A DNA stretch of 64,000 nt from Gymnogyps californianus (Eukaryota; Chordata; Aves; Accipitriformes; Cathartidae), in NCBI RefSeq assembly GCF_018139145.2, contig NC_059500.1, forward strand, positions 37,181,437 through 37,245,436. Reading direction: 5' to 3'. Positions 1 through 10,900 of this stretch are shown here, piece after piece. Below the pieces are notes generated by a model. That model ran no database searches, was not told the DNA's origin, and was given only the letters and a program-made list of their open reading frames with translations. The position numbers were made by a program, and so were the translations under genes. Numbering within the stretch: position 1 is the stretch's first letter; every line of letters starts with the position of its first letter.

Positions 1-2767
1 CTGATTATCTAGAATGTCTAGATATTGCTCGTCTGGAATAGCATTCAAGCATTTTGCTGGTGTGATCATTCGAACTATGGGGCCAAAAAAGAGTAGAAAG
101 AACATGTAGCAGCTTTTCACATCCTGCATACACATCCACCCCATTTGGTTTTCTGTTTAGCCTTACAAAACTCTTTGTCTAGCTTTAGGTGGCATTAGTA
201 ATATTGGCTGCTAAAAATGCTGAATCACAATGTCTCTTGCACTGCTTTTTTTTCTGCTGTTGCAGTTTGCCTTCAGTTCCTGTTCCCTATGATAGACTTA
301 AAGTGTGCTTTTCAGTTCAAAGAATAATTTCTTTCTTTTTTTTTTTGTTCTCCATTTTCTGTATTGATTTCTATTTCACTGATCTTTCACAGGTTGGGGT
401 TTTTTTGTTGTTGTTGGTTTTTTTTTTTTTCCCCCTTATCTTGCCAGCACAAGGATTGTGGCCTACTGGTGTAGGCTTCCTCATGTATGTGAGATTTTTT
501 AGAAACGTCCCAAGTTTTACTTTTTCATATTTTTTAATTTTTTTTCCAGACATTGAGTGAGATCCATGTCCCCTGTGCAAATTTTGTACGTCATTGGTAA
601 AAAAGCTACTTCAGACACCAAGCATATTTCTATGGCTCTTCCTCAACCCTCATAAGCTTCAGGTTCTTTCTCTGTTGTTCTTTCCATTCATTAGTCACCA
701 TGTTAAGGTTTGCATTTTTTGCCTTTAAAATCAGATGGCTATCTTTTCCTTGTCACTATATTATTTTGTTTGCTCAAAGCACTGTGTGACTGCTGCACAT
801 TGCTAATAGTCTATTTTGGAATCTGAGTATGTGCTACATCCGTTGAAATAGATTTTCAGTCAGTGGAGTGAATTTCCATGAAGCGTGCCATGGTGAGGGC
901 TCTTCACCCTACATGCTTATTATCACCAATGCCAGAGTAGACTTTTTTTGCTTGAAATGCTTCTAATTAGCATGTTTCAGATTGCTCTCATTGATGCTAA
1001 AGATGTCAAGTGGGTAACTGTCTCCTTCCATCATGATTTTTGAGAAGCCATAGATTACAATTATAGTCCAATGACAAAAATTAGACTGGATTATTTCTAT
1101 CAGTCCTAGATTTCTTTGGGAACTCAGCTTACATCAAATTTTAATACAGAATGAGGTTCCAAGAACGTTCTCTGCAAAACAACCATTTTTACTGAAATCT
1201 TAGCTTAATCTTGTTTCTCTAGCTGCTATTTCTACAAGGTTAAGTAGTCTTGCTATTACATTACTGGGCTTGAAATGGGCAACTGTGGTAAAACAGATAC
1301 TCTTAAGGAGCCGCAGTGTTGTCAACACAGGAAATGTGCCTTCTGTATTTGAGAGAATGCATGTTTGATGGATGATGGAGGACTAAGAGAAAGAAGATGA
1401 CTGAGGTAAGAATAAGAGCCTGAACTGTGCTCTCTCAGAATATATTTTTAGTATGGAGTTATTTGAGGGCCAGGTGTTGGCTTAAAATGCATCTACAGAA
1501 GTCAGTAGACGAATTTAACCTTCTGCACTGTCAGCACGAAAGCAATAGAAGATGGTTTTCTAACCTAAAATGTTCAAAATAACTTTTTTGTCCTTTATAT
1601 AGAAAATTTAAGGTTGTTTTATTTCTGTTGTAGGGGAAGGTATGCTAAAAAATGAGGGAGACTCTTGTTTTCATCATGCAACATGCCCTCTTTAAATTAG
1701 TTTCCCAAAGACAACTATTTCCCTTGCTGAAAATAATGAAGAGGAACTGACATACTTTCTAGTTTCCAGCTCAGTTGGAACAAGGTCATGTTCCTTTCTA
1801 TTTCTGCAAAAATTATTTTCTGAATTCATTTTAATCTGAATTGAAAATGGATTGAAATTTAGGTGAAGTTCAATCAGTGTTAAGAGTGTAGTGTTAATAA
1901 CTTTGATGTGTGTTATTGGATTACAGAATGTAATAACATTTTCTTTAGTTATTCAAATGATTTTTCCCCATAGTTCAGAATATTTCCAATCAGACTTTTA
2001 CAGATAGTGAGGTCATGGGTCAGCTACTTACAGTACTTAGCTGAAAGAGGAGAATTTCTGATGACCTCTCATGATTAAATGCATGAAAAAAAGCCCATTC
2101 AAAAACTCTCTAATTTCTTCCTTTAATTACACTGATTTTTTTTCTTAGTTATCAGTTCCAATACATGACTCAATCTGTTCCACTCTCAATGTTTCTGGGA
2201 GGTTTGAGGAATGATTTGTCTATCATCTTCATAAGAACAGGTTGAAGTACTGGAAGAAAACCAATACTAAATTTATAAGAAAACCCTTTGTACTTTTGCA
2301 GCATTATCAATCAGAGAATTTACTTGAAGAGAATAAACTAGATAGAGCAAATTAGTTTGTCAAGATTAAAAAAAAAAGAATCACTTGTGTTAATAAGAAT
2401 AGTATCTGCAATTCTGCTCACTACAGTAAAATAAGAATGATTAATTCTTATGCTTCAGGGCATAAACTGAACAGTTTAAGTTGAAAGGAATTTTCTCCAT
2501 TTTATCTTTGTGTAAGTTTAAAAATCACTTAAATTGTTGGAAATTTTTATACTGATGTATATTTAGTAGCAAGACATCTATGCAAGCAAGAGCCTAGATG
2601 AGATGAAATTATTAATATTATTAGGAAAAGATTTTTCATATTTAAGCAACGTTGATACTTAGCTAATTAAAATACATAGAGTTTTAAAATGTAGTATATA
2701 TCTAGAAGCTCCCCTGTTCCAGTGTTAGGCATATTGTATTTGGAAAAAACAGTTTCTAAACATACTC

Positions 2768-2795
2768 TTAATTAGTAGAAATTAATTAGTAGAAA
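2768..2795. repeat. perfect 14-bp tandem duplication
   Basis: The unit TTAATTAGTAGAAA occurs twice without a gap or mismatch at 2768-2781 and 2782-2795. Each unit contains TAATTA, a homeodomain-type core. Replication slippage explains it; any regulatory meaning is speculative. Confidence 0.9.
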
Positions 2796-2892
2796 GGAAG
2801 ACAGAGAAGAACTGGGATGAAGGGAACAGCCTAAGTATATACTAAAAAAGTATCCTTACTCCAAAAATCAGTTTTAAGCAGAGAAATAAAGT

Positions 2893-2911
2893 AAAAAAAA
2901 AAAAAAAAAAA
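2893..2911. repeat. poly-A tract (19 A)
   Basis: There are nineteen consecutive A residues. AATAAA lies two bases upstream at 2885-2890, which resembles a retroposed transcript end, but the sequence upstream shows no recognisable cDNA and the region is AT-rich, so a simple homopolymer is more likely. Confidence 0.9.
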
Positions 2912-4044
2912 GACTAGAAGATAATGTTATCATTCCCATCATAAAAATAAATGTGGGAAAAGTGACAGCAACATGGACAGAAAAAAATCTTCCATAGATG
3001 ATATATGAAATAGACAATTAGATAATGACTAAAATGGTTTTGGTTTTTTTTTTTTTTTTAGGGATTGAAGAGATTTCAGATGCTTGGAAAGTAAGGATAG
3101 GTAAAAGGATACTTCTGGGAGTTAACAAATAGCAAACCTATCTTTTCTTCCTAGTGAAATGAGAGAGATACTGAGCCCCTATGCACATAAAGGGCAACAC
3201 ATTTGTTAACAGTAACACTGATCTTTAAAGATCAGATTAAGCCAGATAAAGTTCACTTCTTTGTGCTGCAGAAATTAAAGATGAAACAGTAAAAGGAGGA
3301 TGTTCAGATTTTAGTAAAACATTTTGTTCAACATTTCTTGATTTTTATTTCAATCATTAGTTCAAATGGACTTAAAAAAGACCATTTTCATAATGTGCTT
3401 ACATTCTTTTTCTGTCCTTTAGAAAATTTCTAATACGTGTGCCTGTGGTTCCATGTCACAGGGACCAATATAAGGTTATATTCACGGTACAATGACTTTG
3501 GGGTACATGAAGTCACTCACTGAATGGTAACTTAATTGACATCTGTAACTATAAATTGGCTATGTTAATCAAAATCATAAATCAAACCACCGTAAAACTA
3601 CAATAACTATGCATATAAGCAATTCTCCTAGCTCTCACTGCATTATTATGAAGTTTAAATTTTCAGAATCACTCTCTCAATGCTGAACACCTATGCTGAA
3701 AGAAGAGAAGTTGAAAACTGGAGCTCTTTTACAATAATGTCACATAGTGTACCTACCATGTATTGTATTTGATTTTTCTTGGAAGACAGAAGCATAATGT
3801 GAAGACACTAAATCTCTCTTTCTATCTTCTCGGAGAAAAAAAGTGGTAGACAGTGGATTCACAACTCTAGGACTCATTGAAGTAAAGGTGTGGTGAGTCA
3901 GGCCTCTAAATGAAATCTGGACTTCAAGTATTTTACAGGTAGTTCTGCCGCAGGTAGAGTTCTTTCCAGTGGCTAAACAAATACTGTAAGAAACTAATTA
4001 TGAAAAGATATAATCTATTAGAATATGCCCCCAGTGTCTTCCAG

Positions 4045-5077
4045 ATCTGCTTAGAGAGTTGAAGAGACACTTGAATCGAATGATGGGAAGATTTTACATA
4101 GCTGATGCTGAGCCTTTGAAAGACTAGGTGGTCTGGGATAACCCCATGCAGGCTGGAGATTGACTGGCTGAGTATCACCTGCAGAATAGGACCAGGGGAT
4201 GGTCTTCCAGCTTGCATGGAGTGTGCAGTTATTGAGGATCTGTGTTGCCAAAAAAGGAGCTGTGGGAGCAGATCAGCAGATTGTGCAGCACCAGAGATGA
4301 CAAGAAAGAGGTTGACCAGATCTTCTCTGAGACCCTGCAGCTTTAAGAGCCTGAACCTCTGACTGTACCAAGGGAGGGGCAGACAGTGTCTGAAAGCTGA
4401 AGGCTGAAAACTGGTGACTTCTGGCACCAGGAGGAGGGTTCCTGCTCTGCACGAAGATTTACAGCTATGGAAAAGATTCAGTGCCCTCCTAGCAGATGAG
4501 GGTCTGGGAGCTCTGTCAAATGAAGCATCCATGCTGCCTGAGCCTCACCCATGAAGGAGCAGCAGAAGGAAGCAGTGAGTGTTAGTAGTGGAAGACTCCT
4601 TGCTGGAGGGGACAGAGGCCCCCATCTGACAACCTTACCTGTTTTCTGGGGACATCTACTGCTTGCTGGGACTTATATTTGGAATGTTGTTGAAAGGCTT
4701 GTTTGGCCCTCAGACTCTTACCTCCTGCTGTCCTTCCACATGGGCACCAACAATACTGCCAGGAGAGATCTGTAAAGTATTGTGTGATTACATGGCTCTG
4801 GGTACAGTGGTCAAGGCCATGAAGGACCCAGACAGTTTTCTTCTTGATCACGATCCTGCCAATAACAGGAAAAGGCTTAAGGAGGAGCAGATGGATCCCA
4901 CAGGTCAACAATTGATTGCACAGCTGGTGTCAACAACACGGTTTTGGCGTCTGTGACCACAGGACAATCTCTGAGGATCATGGACTGCTTGGAGGACATG
5001 GGTTCCACTTGACTAAGAGGGACAAATGCATTTTTGCTAACAGGCTGGTCAAGCTGATAAGGAGAGCTTTAAACTAG
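4045..5077 (+). pseudogene. CR1 ORF1 relic with SGNH-type esterase domain
   Basis: In CR1 elements ORF1 encodes an RNA-associated protein with a C-terminal GDSL/SGNH esterase-like domain. The relic shows the catalytic blocks across shifted frames. GAC TCC TTG CTG at 4594-4605 encodes DSLL of the nucleophile block, but one extra A just upstream puts it out of frame. The next block reads HMGTNNTARRDL near 4736-4773, where the expected GTND aspartate is Asn. The block with the catalytic His reads FHLTKR, with the His codon at 5006-5008. The frame closes with RRALN and a TAG stop at 5075-5077. The N-terminal half is truncated or too diverged to recognise. Frameshifts and stops make it non-functional. 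The 199-aa open frame on the opposite strand is only its shadow. Confidence 0.85.
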
Positions 5078-5159
5078 GAATGACGTGGAGAGAGAGGGTG
5101 ACCAAAAGTCAAGTGAGGAAGTGGTAGACTGGATTAAGCATGCAAATGGTGTAGGGTGA

Positions 5160-7970
5160 TATGAGCATTTGTAATCAAGAAAACAGGGCTGAAGTGGAGT
5201 CACCCCACATCCTGTATGCACAGCACAGTTCATACAAGATAGAGTTTTGGGGAAAGCTCTCATACCTTTTCTGGGAGATGAGCATGGCTAAGTACCTGTA
5301 CACTGATGCACACAACATGAGGAACTGTGCTGGGTTTGTGTAGTGGGGCAGGGACTACAGGGGTGGCTCCTGTGAGAAGCTGCTAGAAGCTTCCCTGGCT
5401 CCAAGTCGGTCCCGCCTCTGGCCAAGGCTGAACCCATCAGCAACGGTGGTTGCATCTCTGTGATAACATAGTTAAGAAGGGGAAAAAGACTCCTGTGTGT
5501 GAGAGTAAGATGGAGAAGGAGGAAGAAGAAGAGCTACAGTAAAAAAAAGAGGAGGAGAGGAAGAAGATGGGAGAAGAAGAAGAGGAGCTCCAGTGAGGAG
5601 AGGAGTGGGATGTGAGAGAAACAACCATGCAGACGCTGAGGTCAGTGAAGAAGGAGAGGGAGGAGGTGCGCCGGAGCAGAGATTCCCCTGCAGCCCATGG
5701 TGAGACGGCAGGCTGTCCCCCTGCAGCCCATGGAGGTTAACGGCAGAGCAGAGATTGCCCTGCAGCCCGTGGAGGACCCCACGCTGGAGCAGGTGGCTGG
5801 GCCCGGAGAAGGCTGTGACTCCATGGGAGAGCCCACGCTGGAGCCGTTTACGGAGGACTGCAGTGCATGGAAAAGGTCTTGAGTTGGAGAAAATCATGGG
5901 GGGCTGACCCCCGTGGGAGGGACCCCGTGCTGGAGCAGGGGAAGAGTGTGAGGAGCCCTCCCCCTGGGGAAGACAGCGTGTGATGAACTGACCGCAACCC
6001 CCATTCCCGCCCCTGTGCTGCTGAGGGGGAGGAGGTAGAGGTATTGGGAGCAAAGCTGAGCCGGGGAAGTAAGGATGGGTGGGGGGAAGGTGTGTTTTTA
6101 AGATATGGTTCTATTTCTCATCATCCTACTCTGATTTGATTGTTAGCAAATTAAATTGGTTTATTTTTCCCCAAAATCAAGTCTGTTTTGCCTGTGACCA
6201 TAAGTGGTGAGTGATCCCTCCCTGTCCTTGTCTTGACCCACGAGCTTTTTTGCTGTATTTTCTCCTCCCCATCCCGACAGGGGAAGGAGTGATCGAGCGG
6301 CTGTGTGGTGCTTTGTTGCCGGCTGGGCTTAAACCATGACAGGAACAAACAGGAGAAATTAGAGGTCTGTGTGCAGTTGCAGGGCTACAATCTCATTGGG
6401 ATTACAGGCAAATGGTGGGATAACTCATTATTGGAGTGCTGCAATAGATGGATACAGGCTCTTTAGGAAAGACAGACTGGGTAGGAAGGGAGGGGGAGTT
6501 GCCCTTTATGTGAAAGCAGCAGGAATGCATGGAGCTCTGCCTTGGGATGGGTGATGAGTGAACTGAGAGTTTATGGGCCAGGATTAGCAGGCTGACCAAC
6601 AGGGATAACTTTTGGGTGTCTGCTACAGACTACCTGATCAGGGAGAACAAGTAGATAAGGCCACCTTCAGGCAACTAGAGTAAGCTTCACATTCATAGAC
6701 CCTGCATCTCATGAGGGACTTTAACGGTCACAATATTTGCTAGAGGGGCAACACAGCAGGACACATCCATGAGGTTTCTGGAGTGCATTAAAAACAGGTT
6801 CCTGACATGTGACTGAGAACCTGATGAGAGGTGATGATCTGCTCGACCTGTTTTTTACAAGCAAGGAAGAACATGTTTGGGGATGTGAAGTTCAGGGGCA
6901 GTCTTGGCTGTGGTGACCATGAGGTGATGGCTTGATGGATGAGGGGAGAGCAGCAGATGTTGGTTATCCTGACTTCAGGAAGGCTTTCAACACTGTCTCC
7001 CAGAATATCCTCATAGACAGACTGATAACTACAGGCCATGTAAATAGACAGTGAGTTGGATTAAAAACTAGCTGCATTGCTGAGCTGAAAGAGTTGTGAT
7101 CAGTGGTATGAATTCCAAATGACACCCAGTCACTAGTAGTGTACTCCAGGGGTCAATATCAGGGCCAATACTGTTTAACGTCTTCATTAATGACCTGGAT
7201 TCTGGGACAGAGGGCACTCTCAGCAAGTTTACAGATGATACAAAACTGGGAGGAGTGTTTCATGTGCCAGATGGTTGTGCTGCTATTCAGAGGGACTTTG
7301 ACAGGCTGGAGAAGTCAGTAGACAGGAACTTCATGAAGTTCATAAAGGGAAATGCAAAGTCCTGGGATGAGTAAGACCATGCACCAGTACATGCTGGGGG
7401 CCAATAAGCTGGAAAGCAGTTTGGCAGAAAAGGACATGGGGGTCCTGCTGAACAACAAGTTGACCATGCGCCATCAATGTGCTCTTGTAGCAAAAAAAGA
7501 TCAACAACATTCTGGGCTGTGTTAGGAAAAATGTCACCAGTGAGTTGAAGAGTGGTGACTCTTTCTCTCTCCTCAGCACTGGTGAGGCCACATCTGGGTC
7601 CTGTGTCCAGTTCTGGGCTCTGCAGTGCAAGAGATACATGGACTTACTGGAGCGAGTCCAGTGAAGATCCAAAAAGATGATTAAGGGACTAGACCATCTG
7701 TCATACAGGGAGAGGCTGAAACAGCTGGGGCTGTTTAGCCTGGAGAAGAGAAGACTCAGGCGGGATCTTATCGGTGTGTATAAATACCTGATGGCAGAGG
7801 ATACAGAAGACAAAGCCAGACTCTCGGTGGTGGCCTGTGACAGGACAAGAGGAAAAAATCCACAATAAGAGTGGTTAAGCAGTGGAACAGGTTTCCCAGA
7901 GATGCTGGGGAATTTGTTCTGAAAGATGCTCAAAATTAACTGGAGAAAGTCCTGTACTAGACCTGTACAG
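5160..7970 (+). pseudogene. CR1 ORF2 relic (endonuclease and reverse transcriptase), split by LTR-A
   Basis: ORF2 of CR1 encodes an apurinic-type endonuclease followed by a reverse transcriptase used for target-primed insertion. The start of the endonuclease reads YTDAHNMRN and stops at the LTR at 5325. It resumes at 6347 with NKQEKLEVCVQLQGYNLIGI. The following block reads TGKWWD near 6404-6421 where active copies have TETWWD, so the catalytic glutamate is gone. A deletion near 6930 joins the end of the endonuclease to RT motif A, DFRKAF, at 6971-6988. The RT active site reads FTDD at 7228-7239, keeping both aspartates. A C-terminal block with [20 protein letters not shown] lies near 7695-7755. 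Multiple stops and frame changes show it is a pseudogene. Confidence 0.88.
5326..6341 (-). mobile_element. solo LTR (LTR-A), avian endogenous retrovirus, 1-kb subfamily
   Basis: This is a 1,016-bp LTR with TG...CA termini, in minus orientation. Read on its own strand it starts TGTCATGGTTTAAGCCCAGC and ends AAACCCAGCACA. Both ends are flanked by the direct repeat GGAAC (5321-5325 and 6342-6346), a perfect 5-bp target duplication, which fits ERVL-type integration better than the 6 bp usual for ERVK; that class assignment is inference. It lies inside CR1 ORF2, and removing it with one duplication restores continuous CR1 sequence. No internal gag-pol-env sequence is present, so it is a solo LTR left by LTR-LTR recombination. 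It is the same subfamily as LTR-B at 38596-39759 but has only a short TTC-rich tract where LTR-B is expanded. An AATAAA motif sits in its first third. Confidence 0.92.
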
Positions 7971-10900
7971 AACCTAACTGTAAAGTTAGCCCCCGTTACA
8001 GCAGAGTGTTGGCCGTCCAGATATATCTCCCAAGCTCCTTTATTCTATAAGACTGTGGTTGTTCAAATTCGTAGGTACTGTCTTAGTCTTCTAATATTAA
8101 AATTGTCATAATTTCTGTGTAAGGAGAGCTAAAAAGTTGGGAATAACAATACAAAAACATAGGTACCAGAAATCCTTTGTACCTTGGAGACCCTTCTCAT
8201 ATTTCAGATGAATGATTTTATTTGGCCCTTGTTATTGCCTGTTTCACTTCTCTGCACTGTGACAGTGTACAGAAGATGAGGGATAACAGCTGTCTGGTAT
8301 GGAAGTACCCAAGTTAATTAACCTAACATGATGTAATCCAAACGCCACACGTTTGGTATGAAATGCAGAGAGTAATTGGAAAAGAAGAATTCCAAAAGGA
8401 ATTACAAAGAGATACAGCAAATTCGGGAGAAGTTTGCATTAAGGTATGTGGGCAAGTACTCTCCTCCCAGGCAAACACTTCCAACCACTCCCAAATGTGA
8501 CTTACTGGGTGTGAGCAGGAGGGGCTGCTCCCCAGCCTGTATTATACTGCAGGAGGGTAATATGCTGCTTCTCTATGAGACACAGGAGGTTATGGCCATA
8601 ATACTGCTTTCCTCCTGGACACATCAGAAATGCGCTGAAGTAGATAGACTGCTTATCTTTTGCAGTAAAGCGTATATGTGGATGGGAAAGTGGATGTGTG
8701 AAACAAAAGTAAAAATAATAAACTGTGATTGCATCATCACTTTGTCTATATATTGTATTCCACTCACTCTTTTTGTGTGTGTTTTTCGTTGGACTGCAGA
8801 CTCCTTTGGCTGTTTCTAAAGCACATAGGCCTGAATCCTGAGTGGAGCTTTTGTGATCCAATTGCAATATTTGTCTTAATAAAAAGTGAGACTTTTGTAA
8901 GTGCCTTTAGCAGCACAGTTCTTGAGTCAACAAAGCTGCAGAGCTGAGTCTCTGAGGTACTCTTGGAGACACTGTCAAAGCACATGCTATCCCTCATATT
9001 TAGGAGAAACTTACAGTAGGCTTTTAGAAGTTACCACCTTCTAGTTCCTCCTTAAATCACAGTAACTCCAAAGTACATGAAAATAACCAGGCTGTTGCTG
9101 TCCCAAGACTCCTGGCTACCGTACATTTTAGTGTTGCCTCTTTATTGTGTTACTACAGTACTGATGACAGTACAGCCAGGTTTTACAAATTGTAAGAGTG
9201 AACCCCAAATAAGTTCTTTAGCAAGAAAAATCTCCTATATTTAGGTCATTTGTACAGTAGCAGTGGATGGTATTATATCTTTCCATAGTTATGTTATTAT
9301 CCCAGATTTTAATCTGTTTTCCATGTGCCTCTACTGAAAAACATGGCACCTGAAAGATAGATCTGTGTCTGTGACAACTTGTGGTCTCCTCCGTATCTCT
9401 GGCAGACTTTGAGAGACTTCTGTCATACAGTAGTTGTAGATTTCCCTGCACAAGGGACAAGTTGTTTTCAGGCAGCTTTATGATTTCTTTTTTGTCTGCG
9501 TGGCAGTACAAAGAGATGAGGATCCTGAGGATCCAGCCCTTTGTGTTGGGTCTCTTCTAACTTCTGAGCTGGAACTAGTGTAAAGTTGCCAGTCACAGGC
9601 AAAGCCGAAGTAGAGAAGCCAACAGTGAAGACTGACATAAAAGAAGAAGTCTCAAAGCTGCACAGAAAAGAAGCTGATTAGGGAAATGAGCCCTGCAATT
9701 AAGGCCAGGAAGAAATATAAATGACAGACAGAACACAGGGGACAAAGAAAAGTGATCTTTAAAGGGAACTGAGGATGAAGAGAAATCAGGGGAAAAGAAG
9801 AAAAGACTAGACAGCTGCTGAAGAACAGAATTAGAGAAAAGAGCACATTTAAGTAGGTTTGAAACTTGGGATATAAAATGCATCTCTAGAAATACCAGGA
9901 AAGAGATATTTTAGAAGATGCGATAGAAACAGTTTCAAAATAGTCTGAATTCTTAACAGTTATTAATTAGAAAGGCTATTATTAAAAACAAATTCTGGTC
10001 CCCACTATTGGCATATTTACTAGCAGAGCCAGAGCACTTTCAATTATAAATTTTAGTTTGGTTGTGTAGCAACTGTGGTACACCAAGTGTACAGCCGTAT
10101 TTCACATGCGGGTGAGGATCTTTTTCAAACACCAGGGAGCATGAGAACGATGCCCAGATACTACAGAGGAGTCTCATAGCAAAGAGAGAAGAAAGTATTT
10201 GTGTAAATTCAGCAGTTCAGGCACGATGCTAAAGTAGGAAACTCTCTGCTTGTGAACATTTCCAGGCCAAATATAAACATTTCATCTGGCAAAATTCTAA
10301 ACTTTTCCTCCCTTTCACTGGCTGTTGAAACCCCTGACTTTTGTTGAGAATATAGACCCATATTGACATATTCTAAGAGTAACCTCTGCTATACAGAACC
10401 TGTCTGAGACAGGGAATCAAAACATCTTGCTCATGAGGTCTCAGTCACTGCAATACCTGACTTCTGCACAACTTCGCTAGTTGGCCTCTGCTTTCTGAAT
10501 TCTCATCTGAACTTTCAGACTGAGATTCTCCAAAAAGTTAGTACTTTATTTTTTCTTGTAACATACCACAGGGAATTTGGCATCTTGTATTAGGACAAAT
10601 TCTCCACCTTCAAAAGCACCTAATGCTTCTGAGAGCTTTATAATCTGGTTAGCCTGAACTATGAAAGATAACACTCACCTGGAGAAAATTAGGCAATCTG
10701 TTAATTAGTCATGAGTTAAAAAGGGGATCTGTTAAGGTGAGAGGCCTTTTACAGTGCTTTTTTTTTTTTTTCCTCAGAGGTACTGGGTGCTATGAAAAAG
10801 AAAAGAGCAGAAAGGTTGAGAATTGGTTGCCTAGTAAAGGTGGAGGAGGAGGAGGATGTTGAGTGTGGTGAAATCCCACAAGTTTAAGAAACTGTGTGGC

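Larger units (their letters stand above)
1..4044. other. AT-rich non-coding stretch, no gene seen
   Basis: No recognisable gene, RNA or transposon is visible here. The first 600 bases hold several T-rich tracts (around 247-254, 329-345 and 418-435) that create open frames of low complexity only. There is a 19-base A run at 2893-2911, preceded by AATAAA at 2885-2890, and a 16-base T run at 3044-3059. A perfect 14-bp tandem duplication lies at 2768-2795. I see no splice-bounded open frame that resembles a known protein. An ancient, highly diverged repeat could be missed by eye. Confidence 0.6.
4045..7970 (+). mobile_element. CR1 LINE, plus strand, decayed, interrupted by a solo LTR
   Basis: This is a non-LTR retrotransposon of the avian CR1 family. 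Translated pieces in order give the C-terminal esterase of ORF1 (about 4560-5077), the endonuclease of ORF2 (about 5280-6930, interrupted), reverse transcriptase blocks (about 6950-7250) and the conserved C-terminal block (about 7620-7890). Without the LTR at 5326-6341 the remnant is about 2.9 kb, against roughly 4.5 kb for a full CR1. The 5' end is missing, the 3' terminal octamer repeats are absent, and several hundred bases are lost near 6930, where the end of the endonuclease joins RT motif A. Many stops and frameshifts show it is dead. Outer boundaries are estimates, good to a few tens of bases. Confidence 0.9.

Noticed and set aside
189..560. 123-codon frame rich in Phe
   Set aside because: It is driven by T-rich low-complexity tracts and has no protein-like composition.
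2885..2911. AATAAA followed by a 19-base A run, as in a processed pseudogene tail
   Set aside because: Nothing upstream resembles a spliced cDNA and no target duplication is visible. In AT-rich DNA this pairing is common.
3933..4532. 199-codon minus-strand open frame
   Set aside because: It is antisense to the CR1 ORF1 relic, whose plus-strand frames match the family.
7340..7933. 197-codon minus-strand open frame
   Set aside because: It is antisense to the CR1 ORF2 C-terminal region.
8376..8819. 147-codon open frame just downstream of the CR1
   Set aside because: There is no recognisable domain, the overlapping minus strand is equally open, and composition is like the surroundings. Chance is the simplest explanation, though it is the longest unexplained frame outside the elements.
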